Shown: positions 34,525 through 42,705 of the stretch, in pieces
How the letters are laid out: the number at the start of each line of letters is the position of its first letter
Numbering within the stretch: the stretch's first letter is position 1
Origin: Chryseobacterium sp. ZHDP1
GTDB taxonomy: Bacteria > Bacteroidota > Bacteroidia > Flavobacteriales > Weeksellaceae
DNA: 64,000 nt
Assembly (NCBI RefSeq): GCF_018603435.1
Contig: NZ_CP075682.1
Location: forward strand, 4,402,001 to 4,466,000
Reading direction: 5' to 3'
The notes under the pieces: model-generated
The model's database searches: none
Seen by the model: only the letters and a program-made list of their open reading frames with translations
Told to the model about the DNA's origin: nothing
Translations under genes and position numbers: made by a program

Positions 34525-35922
34525 ATGAGACAAATATTATTATTTAGCTTGTTTTTATGCTATCATTACATATATGGACAGATTCCAAATCTGCCGCAAA
34601 GACCAGGTGTTTCCAATCTTTACAGTGTACCTGAAAGTCTGAATAATCAACCCAGCCATAGACCAAACTCTCCAAATATTAATGCGACTTCAAATTATTA
34701 TAAAAAGGTTACACCCCGAGATGATCAGGATGAGATCAATAAAGAGGTAGATCGTCAAATGGCAATGATCAGGGAAGAATCGTATGTGAAAAATTATATG
34801 CTTACTTCTTTATCCGATAGAAAAGGAACGGATTCCTATTACAGGGCTTTTGATAACTTAATGAAGTTCGACCCTGAAAGCTACTCCATTACAGACGCTG
34901 TTTTTCTGGTTGAAAATGCATACAACAACAATGACCGTAATTTTCAGTCAGCATATCAAACGCAGATTCAGAAAGCTACTAACATGATCAGGCAACAGAT
35001 GAAAAGGAGTGCAATAGATGATTCTGATAATGTGGCCAAGAATCTTGCAATATTCAAATACTTTGCGCAGGATACAAAGCAGAATGGAAAAGTTATCCAT
35101 AAGGCAATCAAATATGACTTTGAAGACTATATGGGTGCCAAGGATTACAGTAAGATGTTTGTTTCCAAATTGATGACAACAAATACTGGGCAGTGTCATT
35201 CCATGCCACTTTTGTATTTGATGTTAGCAGAACAGATTGGTGCAGAGGCCTTTCTTGTTGTGTCACCCAATCATTCTTATATACGCTTTAAAGATGGGGA
35301 CGGCGAAGTTCTTAGTGTTGAGCTTACCAATGGAATGTTTTCTGCAAACTCTTTTGTGTTGAATTCCGGATATATTAAAGCTGAAGCTCTAAAGAACAAG
35401 CTTTATATGCAGAACCTATCAAAGAGAGAAGTCCTCTCACAGACTTATGTTGACCTTGCCAGTGGATATATCCATAAGTTTGGCTATGATGAGTTTGTTG
35501 CAAAAGTTTTAGGAAAAGCACTGGAGCTCAATCCAAATAATATAAATGCGACATTATGGAAAAGCAACACCGATCAGATGCGTTTTATGCAGGCCTGTAA
35601 CCGCGTTAATATTGACCCTGAAAATAAGGAACAGTTGCAAAAGATCAGGAATTATCCTCTGCTGGAAAACCAATTTCTGGAAATAAAGGCTGGATTTGAT
35701 TACATAGACCAGTCAGGTTTTGCCCAAATGCCTGCGGAACAATATGAACAATGGCTGGGTTCTCTAAAAACGACGGAGAATAAGCAAAAGAGTGAGGAGA
35801 TTGCAGAACGTTTGAGGATATTGAATGCACAAAAACAAAGGGAAGCTGCAAAAAAAATAAAACCTATCGTCCCTAAGAAGGAAAGTCCAAAAGTATATGC
35901 AATTCCAAAGGAATTTTTATAA
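34525..35922 (+). CDS. Exported transglutaminase-like protein, paralog A
   Basis: This 465-residue protein has a signal peptide ending YIYGQ (about residue 19) and a Pro/Asn-rich linker. The core (about residues 160-330) resembles transglutaminase/cysteine-protease folds: YSKMFVSKLMTTNTGQCHSM with a candidate catalytic Cys, and VSPNHSYIRF with His. TPR-like helices follow (VLGKALELNPNNINATLW), and the C-terminus is Lys-rich. It is clearly paralogous to the protein at 39612-40637. It starts the toxin island, 28 bp before the RHS-tip gene. Confidence 0.7.
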   Translation: MRQILLFSLFLCYHYIYGQIPNLPQRPGVSNLYSVPESLNNQPSHRPNSPNINATSNYYKKVTPRDDQDEINKEVDRQMAMIREESYVKNYMLTSLSDRKGTDSYYRAFDNLMKFDPESYSITDAVFLVENAYNNNDRNFQSAYQTQIQKATNMIRQQMKRSAIDDSDNVAKNLAIFKYFAQDTKQNGKVIHKAIKYDFEDYMGAKDYSKMFVSKLMTTNTGQCHSMPLLYLMLAEQIGAEAFLVVSPNHSYIRFKDGDGEVLSVELTNGMFSANSFVLNSGYIKAEALKNKLYMQNLSKREVLSQTYVDLASGYIHKFGYDEFVAKVLGKALELNPNNINATLWKSNTDQMRFMQACNRVNIDPENKEQLQKIRNYPLLENQFLEIKAGFDYIDQSGFAQMPAEQYEQWLGSLKTTENKQKSEEIAERLRILNAQKQREAAKKIKPIVPKKESPKVYAIPKEFL

Positions 35923-35950
35923 CCAGATAATTCAAAATACAACTACAATA

Positions 35951-37042
35951 ATGAGAAAGATTTTATTTTTTGTTTTACTGTTTTTTATTGGCTTTAGCCA
36001 GGGACAGGTAAAACAAAACAAAAAGATAAGCAACAAAAAGGAATGGGTAAATCCTGTCAGACTGACAAAGGAAGAACGTTCTCGTCCCTACATGGATGAG
36101 GTTTTAAAGACCAGGGATAGCTTAAGCCCTACGGAAGCTGAGAGGAGGCGAAAAAACATTGAGGCGGGAAACCCATTCAAAAAGTACGGGTACTATCCGA
36201 AAGTAGCCACGTTAAGCAAAGGAAAGTATCTGGAATTCCACGATCAGGATAGCATAGTCACAATCGGATCGGTAAGGTTTAATGTGAAAAAAGGTGAAAT
36301 CGTTAATTTTATTGAAATAGACCTTGATGATCCGGACGCACAACCGATCGGAGATACACACGGCAGGTGGATCAGTCCAGATCCTTTAAGTGAGGAATTT
36401 CCAAGTTGGAGTCCCTATAGCATGTCGTTCAATAACCCTGTAAGATTTAAAGATCCCACAGGTTTAGCACCAGAAGACGCTACCGAATGTTGTTGGTGGT
36501 TTCGTCTAATGCCATTATTTGAAGAATCTTCAATAAAACCAAACTTAATTGAAACAGTTACGAAGACTGGTGAAGTCGGAACCAAGCAAAGTGAAGCCGT
36601 AACAAAAGCTCAGCAAGAACATTTCAATTTTGGTAGATATGTTGAAGAAAAACAGCTTGCCGAAATGGGAAAAGAGAAAAATACCAAAACCTATGAATAC
36701 ACCGATCCTAAGACTGGAAAGACAGGAAAAACTATTCCAGACGCAATGACAGAAGAGGGAGGAACAGTGGAAATAAAGCACGTTGCCAAACAATCTTTTA
36801 CCAAACAGCTTAGGGGTCAGCAGGAAATTTCAAAAGCAAGTGGGCAGGAAGCAATTTTGAAAATTAATGAATCTGCAAAATTAAGCGAACCCCTTAAAAA
36901 TTCCGGCATTAATATTCAACGATATACGCCTCCGGCAAAGCCTAAAATTGATAACCTTAGAGTTACACCTGCTCCGGCCCCAAAACTAATTCCTGTGCCA
37001 AAACCTAAAGATCCTTGTGCTGGTGTACCAGGTTGCACATAA
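35951..37042 (+). CDS. Secreted RHS-tip protein with nuclease-like C-terminus
   Basis: The ATG at 35951 gives 363 residues beginning with a signal peptide (MRKILFFVLLFFIGFSQGQ). Near residue 135 is one RHS-associated core motif, GRWISPDPLSEEFPSWSPYS followed by NNPVRFKDPTG, with no preceding YD repeats. After the core, the variable C-terminus has YVEEKQLAEMG, IPDAMTEEGGTVEIKHVAKQ and TKQLRGQQEI, resembling Tox-REase-type PD-(D/E)xK nucleases (putative Asp, Glu and Lys of IPD...EIK). A Pro-rich tail ends in CAGVPGC. Small immunity-like genes follow immediately. Confidence 0.72.
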   Translation: MRKILFFVLLFFIGFSQGQVKQNKKISNKKEWVNPVRLTKEERSRPYMDEVLKTRDSLSPTEAERRRKNIEAGNPFKKYGYYPKVATLSKGKYLEFHDQDSIVTIGSVRFNVKKGEIVNFIEIDLDDPDAQPIGDTHGRWISPDPLSEEFPSWSPYSMSFNNPVRFKDPTGLAPEDATECCWWFRLMPLFEESSIKPNLIETVTKTGEVGTKQSEAVTKAQQEHFNFGRYVEEKQLAEMGKEKNTKTYEYTDPKTGKTGKTIPDAMTEEGGTVEIKHVAKQSFTKQLRGQQEISKASGQEAILKINESAKLSEPLKNSGINIQRYTPPAKPKIDNLRVTPAPAPKLIPVPKPKDPCAGVPGCT

Positions 37043-37065
37043 TTCCAATTTTATTATATTTAAAG

Positions 37066-37422
37066 ATGACAAATGTTCAAATATTGCTTAGCGCTATTAA
37101 GGAGCAAGCAGAAAAATTTTTATCAGAAAGCGGAGAATTTGCCCCTTATGCTACCTATGTCAGAGCAAATGGTGACCTAGCTTATATCTCTGCTTATTCG
37201 GAATCAACTGATTCAAAAGAAATGTATGATATTTTGTTGGCTGGAGCATATGATGATTTAAAAGATGGGGATGTTCGGGTTTATGCTATTGCTCAGGACG
37301 GAAAATATCAAGGTAAGGATGTATTGGTTGTGGATTTAATACTTTCACCTGAAAGCAGATTTCAGCAAATATATCCCTATACTATCGATGGTAAAAAAGT
37401 GAAATTTGGGGAAATGATCTAA
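37066..37422 (+). CDS. Small acidic protein, immunity candidate
   Basis: This 118-residue soluble protein (start at ATG 37066) is not recognised as a named family. It mixes helix and beta strands (ATYVRANGDLAYISAYSEST, KYQGKDVLVVDLILSPE) and is acidic. It follows the nuclease-like RHS-tip gene by 23 bp and precedes the next gene by 10 bp. Immediately-downstream small acidic proteins are typically immunity proteins of polymorphic toxins; that role is inferred from position only. Confidence 0.6.
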   Translation: MTNVQILLSAIKEQAEKFLSESGEFAPYATYVRANGDLAYISAYSESTDSKEMYDILLAGAYDDLKDGDVRVYAIAQDGKYQGKDVLVVDLILSPESRFQQIYPYTIDGKKVKFGEMI

Positions 37423-37432
37423 ATTCAGATTT

Positions 37433-38410
37433 ATGACGGACAATCCATATTTAAAATTTAAAAATGATGACCTGAAGGAATCTAAAGCTTTAGCCGAAGC
37501 ATTAAATATTTCTGAAAGCGATTTTTTTAAAATTCAAGATTGGTTTGACCAATTACTTCTGTATCATCAAGAATTAACTAATGATAGGGAAGACCAATTG
37601 AAAGCAGAAAAGGATTTGGAGATTAACTTCCAGGAACTGATCTCATCAGAAATTGAAAAGAATAGCTATAAGTACATCCTGCCAAAACTGTTGCATTATA
37701 ATAATGAATTTCATGGAGCTTTTTTAAGGTCTTTATACGTCGCCAGATTGGGAGCTTTGCTCGGAAATATTATCCCAAGTTTTGTGAAGGACAAGATGAT
37801 TACTTATTCACCGGAAGATTATTTTCATATTACGGTTTATCTTAAGCATAACTATTTTGTTTCGCCGAATAGCAACTTTTTGGAAGACATTATAAAAATT
37901 GAACAATCCCGAAGTATTTTCAGAAAAGCTACTGTGGAAGTTAAGCTATCAACTTCGAAAAATATATTGGATATTCTAAATCAGAAAACTTTTCACCATG
38001 ATGTAATCTGTTTTAAAAAGATTTTAAAATTAGTAACAGCAAACGACACTGGATTAATGGATTATCTGAAAAATTATAAAGTGGAAAATAACCAATGCTG
38101 TTATAAAATTATTAGTGACGTTCTGAATTTTGCAATATCAGCAGATCTATGGAAAGACTTTGAAATTAAAGTTCAGCTAATTCATTTCTTTGATACATCG
38201 AGAGGTGCCAAAACTACATCGAGTTGGTTAACAAAGTTAGATGAACTAAGCATGAGAGTCGGTAGTTCCAAACTTTTACAACTTGCTAAGACAGTTTTGA
38301 AAAATGAAAATTGTATAAATCATAAGTTTGAATATGGGGTACAATGGAGCGATGATACTGCAAAAAGATTTTTGAAATCTGCGCAATGGATAAAAGATAG
38401 TTTAAAATAA
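37433..38410 (+). CDS. Helical hypothetical protein in toxin island
   Basis: The product has 325 residues, no signal or membrane segment, and is largely alpha-helical by composition. It includes EFHGAFLRSLYVARLGALLG, HHDVICFKKILKLV and a C-terminal GVQWSDDTAKRFLKSAQWI block. The latter resembles the repeat ends of DUF4132-like or HEAT-type proteins, but no family is certain. It lies 10 bp after the immunity candidate and may be a further immunity protein. Confidence 0.55.
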   Translation: MTDNPYLKFKNDDLKESKALAEALNISESDFFKIQDWFDQLLLYHQELTNDREDQLKAEKDLEINFQELISSEIEKNSYKYILPKLLHYNNEFHGAFLRSLYVARLGALLGNIIPSFVKDKMITYSPEDYFHITVYLKHNYFVSPNSNFLEDIIKIEQSRSIFRKATVEVKLSTSKNILDILNQKTFHHDVICFKKILKLVTANDTGLMDYLKNYKVENNQCCYKIISDVLNFAISADLWKDFEIKVQLIHFFDTSRGAKTTSSWLTKLDELSMRVGSSKLLQLAKTVLKNENCINHKFEYGVQWSDDTAKRFLKSAQWIKDSLK

Positions 38411-38473
38411 ATAATTCTCAAAAATTGATATTGTTAGGTTTTCAAAATAACATTGACAATACCGCTATTATTA

Positions 38474-38983
38474 ATGGCTAAAAGAGTAAAAACAGAGATT
38501 GGAGATATATTCTCAGTGACATTGGACAATGGAAATAAAAAATATTTTCAATACGTTGCTAATGACCTTAACCAATTAAACAGCGATGTCATTAGATCAT
38601 TTAAAAGAGAATATCCAGCTGATGAAATTCCTGTTTTTTCCGAACTGTTAGCGGGTGATATTGACTTTCATGCGCATACTATGATCAACATCGGAGTAAA
38701 ACAAGATTTATTTAAACAGGGAGGAAAAAGCATTGTTTACCCAGCTTTAAACGATGTATTATTCCGCGACACAAATGATTATGGTAAAAAAGTTGGAGAA
38801 GAACCAATAAAAGTTTCCGTTAATTGGTTTGTATGGAAAATTAATGATGAGAGTTTCACAAAAGTAGGTAAACTGGAAGGCGAAAATCGAAACGCGGAAA
38901 TAGGAGTTGTCATCCCCCCTTTCGCAATAGTTGATAGAATAAAGACTGGCCATTATAATTTTATTTATCCGGGTTTTGAATAA
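38474..38983 (+). CDS. Imm26-like immunity protein
   Basis: The ATG at 38474 gives 169 residues. The opening KRVKTEIGDIFSVTLDNGNK with a beta-rich fold and the later SVNWFVWKIN segment resembles Imm26-type immunity proteins, which protect against polymorphic toxins. It is cytoplasmic, with no signal. There is no toxin immediately upstream that obviously matches it, so it could be an orphan immunity gene kept from an earlier toxin at this site. Confidence 0.6.
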   Translation: MAKRVKTEIGDIFSVTLDNGNKKYFQYVANDLNQLNSDVIRSFKREYPADEIPVFSELLAGDIDFHAHTMINIGVKQDLFKQGGKSIVYPALNDVLFRDTNDYGKKVGEEPIKVSVNWFVWKINDESFTKVGKLEGENRNAEIGVVIPPFAIVDRIKTGHYNFIYPGFE

Positions 38984-38996
38984 AAAACGGTGTAAT

Positions 38997-39243
38997 ATGA
39001 ATAAAGTTACGAGTGCTCTTATAATTCTTACAATTCTTACCCTGTAATAAGAAAAGTGATAAACCAAATGTTGATTCATCTAAAGTTGTAGATTATAATG
39101 TTATTGTAACGGCAAAATCTGATAATGAGATTGCTATCAAAGAATTATATGCTAAAGCAGTGAATGATCTGTATAAAAATGGGATTGTGAAAGATTCCAA
39201 GCACAAATTGGAATTTTACTTTTATTTGAATCTAGTGGACTAA
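38997..39243 (+). pseudogene. Frameshifted small lipoprotein
   Basis: From the ATG at 38997 the frame codes a hydrophobic signal (TSALIILTIL) and stops at 39045. In the +1 frame, from TGT at 39043, it continues CNKKSDKPNVDSS to a stop at 39241-39243, giving about 66 residues. A Cys right after the hydrophobic stretch is what a lipobox would give. One extra base around 39040-39043 explains the break. It is probably a recently broken gene, or a sequencing error. Confidence 0.55.
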
Positions 39244-39263
39244 AAATTAAAATGCAGATAGTC

Positions 39264-39584
39264 ATGAAATTAGTTGAAATTATTAAAGCGATCAGAAGAA
39301 ATACAATTAATGATTTACTCGGTGAAGAATTCAGCGATATAGATTATGAGAAAATAATCCTATATGGAGAGTTCTCGGTGGGAGTTGATACAATATACAG
39401 GTTCTTCAAGTCAAAAAGGGGAATGGGAAATATAGTTAAAGATGGTGAAATGACCTACGAACGCCTTTGTTCACTTAAAGATTTAGGCTTTTTGATAGAT
39501 TATTACCTTTCTCAGTATGATCGAAAGCCAGATGACATACTTGCAATAGATATCATCGATCATTTAGATGATCCAAATTTTTAA
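39264..39584 (+). CDS. Small hypothetical protein in toxin island
   Basis: The product has 106 residues from the ATG at 39264 (an in-frame ATG at 39252 is the alternative). It is acidic and helical, with IIKAIRRNTINDLLGEEF, ILYGEFSVGVDTIYRFFKSK and DDILAIDIIDHLDDPNF. No signal or family was recognised. Its place between a broken lipoprotein and the second transglutaminase-like gene suggests another immunity or accessory protein. Confidence 0.55.
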   Translation: MKLVEIIKAIRRNTINDLLGEEFSDIDYEKIILYGEFSVGVDTIYRFFKSKRGMGNIVKDGEMTYERLCSLKDLGFLIDYYLSQYDRKPDDILAIDIIDHLDDPNF

Positions 39585-39611
39585 ATCTGCTCTTTTTTGG
39601 GCATCAAAATT

Positions 39612-40637
39612 ATGAAACACTTTTATATCTTTTTATTTTTCTTGGTTGCCGGTTTTGTCAAGTCACAGGAAAATCGATTTTATAATGAAGCATATCTGAC
39701 TATTGATAATATGCTGAACGATAAACAGAAATATAGTTTTAAGACTGCTGTACTGAGTGTAGAAAATGCATATTATCAGGGAAAGCTAGATACGGTTGAA
39801 GTTGACAGAAAAATTAAATTTATGGGCAACTTTTGTAAGACAATCGTTCGCAATCGTGATCTTACCTATAATGAAAGAGATAAGGAGACCGTTAGTAAAT
39901 ATGCAGCAATCTTTTCAGTTATCTGTGAGGAGACACCTATTTTAATCAACCAAGATACTGTTCGTTATAAACCATTCTCTTATGATTTTCAAGACGTTTT
40001 CGGGCACAAAGATCTGACAAGTCTTTTTGTTTCAAAACTGGTTACTACGCAGAAAGGAAACTGTAATTCGTTACCTTACTTATATAAAATTCTTGCAGAG
40101 GAATTAGGTGTTGAAGCGAATCTTGCATTGGCTCCGAACCATATTTATATTAAACACAATATAAAATCCATCGGTTGGTATAATACAGAGTTAACAAGTG
40201 GCATCTTTCCACAGGATGCCTGGTTGATGGCTTCGGGATTTATCCATTTAAATGCTATTGAAAATGGAGTTTATATGAAAGCACTTGACAATCGCGAGAG
40301 CCTTGGGTTATGTCTTGTTGATCTGGCAAATGCCTATAAGCGTTCTTTTCCGGATAATGACGGAACCTTTGCAATCAAGTGTGCTGAAAGGGCTCTGCAG
40401 ATCAGTCCTAATTTAGTAACAGCGTTAATTTTACGGGCTGAAACCCACAAAGAACAATATCAGAAAGTGGAACGTTCTGATCCGAAATCAAAAGAGCTTC
40501 TGGCCTCATTAAATAAAGAATACAATCATATCCATAAGATAGGGTATAGAAATATGCCGGAAGGGATGTATTTGGAGTGGCTCGTTTCTTTGAAAACGGA
40601 AAGAAAAAAATACGAGGATATTAGGTTGAAAAATTAA
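39612..40637 (+). CDS. Exported transglutaminase-like protein, paralog B
   Basis: The ATG at 39612 gives 341 residues with a signal peptide ending VKSQ. The core aligns by eye with the protein at 34525: DLTSLFVSKLVTTQKGNCNS with a Cys and LAPNHIYIK with a His, followed by VDLANAYKRSF and a TPR-like helix pair. It is shorter, lacking the N-terminal linker and C-terminal Lys-rich tail. With its paralog it brackets the toxin-immunity genes. Confidence 0.68.
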   Translation: MKHFYIFLFFLVAGFVKSQENRFYNEAYLTIDNMLNDKQKYSFKTAVLSVENAYYQGKLDTVEVDRKIKFMGNFCKTIVRNRDLTYNERDKETVSKYAAIFSVICEETPILINQDTVRYKPFSYDFQDVFGHKDLTSLFVSKLVTTQKGNCNSLPYLYKILAEELGVEANLALAPNHIYIKHNIKSIGWYNTELTSGIFPQDAWLMASGFIHLNAIENGVYMKALDNRESLGLCLVDLANAYKRSFPDNDGTFAIKCAERALQISPNLVTALILRAETHKEQYQKVERSDPKSKELLASLNKEYNHIHKIGYRNMPEGMYLEWLVSLKTERKKYEDIRLKN

Positions 40638-40686
40638 ATTTTTGTGTGATTGATGGTTTGTGAAAAAGTTAGCTAAAACATTGTTT

Positions 40687-41466
40687 TTAGCTAACTTTGT
40701 TTTTAAGTTCACGAACTTCCTGCATCAACTTTATGAGCATCGATTTTATGTCCTCATTTGCAAAATCAATTATTTCCAGTTCTTTACTGGAGAAACTGCC
40801 AGCATATTGCCAGGCTTCCCAAAGATCACTAAATGGAATATCATAACTATCATAAAATGTATTGTCCGCTCCGACGGTGATAGAATTATGGTTTATCTTT
40901 TCAATACGTTTGAAAGTAAATCCTGATCTAGTTATTAGTACATGGGTTTTACCAATTTTAATATCCTTAATGTTTTCTATGTATTTTCCTACAACGTATG
41001 TTCCATCCTTATAAGGTGGCATCGAATCACCTTCTACGGGAAATGCCCTGTATTTTCCGTTATGGAGAAAGGGTAGGGACATTGTTTGTAAATTCTCTAT
41101 ATATTCAGGATCGGCATAGCCTGATAAGTATCCCATTGATGCTTTATAAGGTATTATTTCTATTTTGTTCTCCCCAACTGAATCCGTTTTTATAGGAAGC
41201 AAGATCCTATTATCAGGGAGATTTAACATCTCCTGCAGTTTATATTTTCTTAAATCGACAGTGAGCAATAAATCTGTGCTGATATGGTAATATCTGGAAA
41301 TCGCCAATAAAACATCTAACGGGGGTGAAGCCTTTGCTGTCTCATATTTTGCATAAGATACCCTTGTCAAAACCAGTCTATCCGCGATCTGCTGTTGCGA
41401 AATTTCAGGAATTTGCTGTAGTCTTAAATACCTGATGTTATCAGCTAAAATTGAGAGTGTTGACAT
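40687..41466 (-). CDS. HTH/S24 LexA-like repressor
   Basis: The start at 41466 gives 259 residues. An N-terminal XRE HTH (ISQQQIADRLVLTRVSYAKYE) is joined to a C-terminal S24 peptidase-like domain with Ser in PVEGDSMPPYKDG and Lys in FTFKRIEKI, the LexA Ser-Lys pair. A textbook Ala-Gly cleavage site is not evident. A palindrome directly upstream of its start is shared with the divergent polymerase gene, so the protein is probably an autoregulated damage-responsive repressor of the mutagenesis genes. Confidence 0.88.
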   Translation of the reverse strand: MSTLSILADNIRYLRLQQIPEISQQQIADRLVLTRVSYAKYETAKASPPLDVLLAISRYYHISTDLLLTVDLRKYKLQEMLNLPDNRILLPIKTDSVGENKIEIIPYKASMGYLSGYADPEYIENLQTMSLPFLHNGKYRAFPVEGDSMPPYKDGTYVVGKYIENIKDIKIGKTHVLITRSGFTFKRIEKINHNSITVGADNTFYDSYDIPFSDLWEAWQYAGSFSSKELEIIDFANEDIKSMLIKLMQEVRELKNKVS

Positions 41467-41467
41467 T

Positions 41468-41508
41468 TTGTGAATATTTTTCACAACAAATGTACTGTAA
41501 TTTGTGAA
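41468..41508. promoter_or_regulatory. Operator palindrome plus half-site
   Basis: TTGTGAA and TTCACAA (41468-41486) form a palindrome with a 5-bp spacer, immediately before the repressor start. A further TTGTGAA lies at 41502-41508. The sites occupy the 79-bp gap between repressor and Y-family polymerase genes and are the likely binding sites of the S24 repressor. Confidence 0.65.
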
Positions 41509-41545
41509 TAATCTTATCAACTTTGCTAAATAATTTAGTAAAAAA

Positions 41546-42694
41546 ATGGAACGGTCGATTGTACATTTGGATCTGGATACGTTTTTCGTGTCCTGTGAGA
41601 GATTGGTTAATTCCGGTTTAAACGGAATTCCCCTGATCATTGGTGGTGGGGACAGAGGTGTAGTTTCTTCATGTAGCTATGAGGCACGAACTTTTGGTGT
41701 GAGATCAGCAATGCCCATGAAAATGGCGCTCCGCCTTTGCCCACAGGCGAAGGTTGTCAAAGGGGATATGGAACTATATTCCAGAATGTCCCATACGGTT
41801 ACTGAGGTTATAGAGGAAAGTGCGCCTGTGATGGAAAAGGCTTCAATCGATGAATTTTATCTCGATCTGACCGGAATGGATAAGTTTTTCGGCGCTTACA
41901 AGTGGACAAATGAGCTTGGGGCAAAGATCGAAAAGGAAACAGGTTTACCGATAAGTTATGCTTTATCGACCAACAAAACCGTAAGCAAAATAGGAACCGG
42001 CGAATCAAAGCCTCACGGACATCGGGAAATACCATCTTTAGGTGTACAATCTTTTCTAAATCCGCTATCAATAAAAAAAATGCCGATGGTGGGGAATGCG
42101 ACTTTTCAATTGTTTTCGAGGGTCGGAATTAGAACCATAGGCACACTTTCGGAAATGCCTGTAGAGATCCTGCAGCAGATGATCGGCAAAAATGGTACAG
42201 ACTTATGGAAGAAAGCAAACGGTATTGATGAAACTCCTGTCATTCCATATTCTGAAAGGAAATCCATTTCGAAGGAAAGGACATTTAGCAGCGATACAAT
42301 GGATACCTATGAGGTAAAAGGTCTGATATCAGGAATGGCGGAGCAGCTTGCCCATCAGCTCAGGCAAGAGAAATGGCTGACCTCAACCGTGGTGATCAAG
42401 ATCAGATACTCAAACTTTGACACCGAATCCAAACAATGCAGGGTGAGTTATACATCATCTGACCACACCTTAGCGAGAGTTGCACTGGAACTATTTGATA
42501 AGATTTATACAAGACGTATGCGGCTCCGTTTGGTTGGTTTGCGATTTACGGACCTTGTTCACGGGAGTTATCAGATGAATCTTTTTGAAGATAATGCGGA
42601 GCTTATCAGCTTATACCAGGCGATGGATAATATCAAGAACCGTTTTGGTAAAGATGCGGTTGGACGGGCTGTTGGGTTCAATTTTTCACGTTAG
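41546..42694 (+). CDS. Y-family DNA polymerase (DinB-like)
   Basis: This 382-residue translesion polymerase has the catalytic acidic residues in HLDLDTFFVSCERL (residues 7-20) and KASIDEFYLDLTGMDKF. It also has the SYEARTFGVRSAMPM fingers block, helix-hairpin-helix segments, and a little-finger domain (STVVIKIRYSNFDTES). All catalytic residues are kept, so an active Pol IV-type enzyme is expected. The gene is divergent from the S24 repressor and 11 bp before dnaE, forming an inducible mutagenesis cassette. Confidence 0.9.
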   Translation: MERSIVHLDLDTFFVSCERLVNSGLNGIPLIIGGGDRGVVSSCSYEARTFGVRSAMPMKMALRLCPQAKVVKGDMELYSRMSHTVTEVIEESAPVMEKASIDEFYLDLTGMDKFFGAYKWTNELGAKIEKETGLPISYALSTNKTVSKIGTGESKPHGHREIPSLGVQSFLNPLSIKKMPMVGNATFQLFSRVGIRTIGTLSEMPVEILQQMIGKNGTDLWKKANGIDETPVIPYSERKSISKERTFSSDTMDTYEVKGLISGMAEQLAHQLRQEKWLTSTVVIKIRYSNFDTESKQCRVSYTSSDHTLARVALELFDKIYTRRMRLRLVGLRFTDLVHGSYQMNLFEDNAELISLYQAMDNIKNRFGKDAVGRAVGFNFSR

Positions 42695-42705
42695 CATGTA
42701 CAAGT

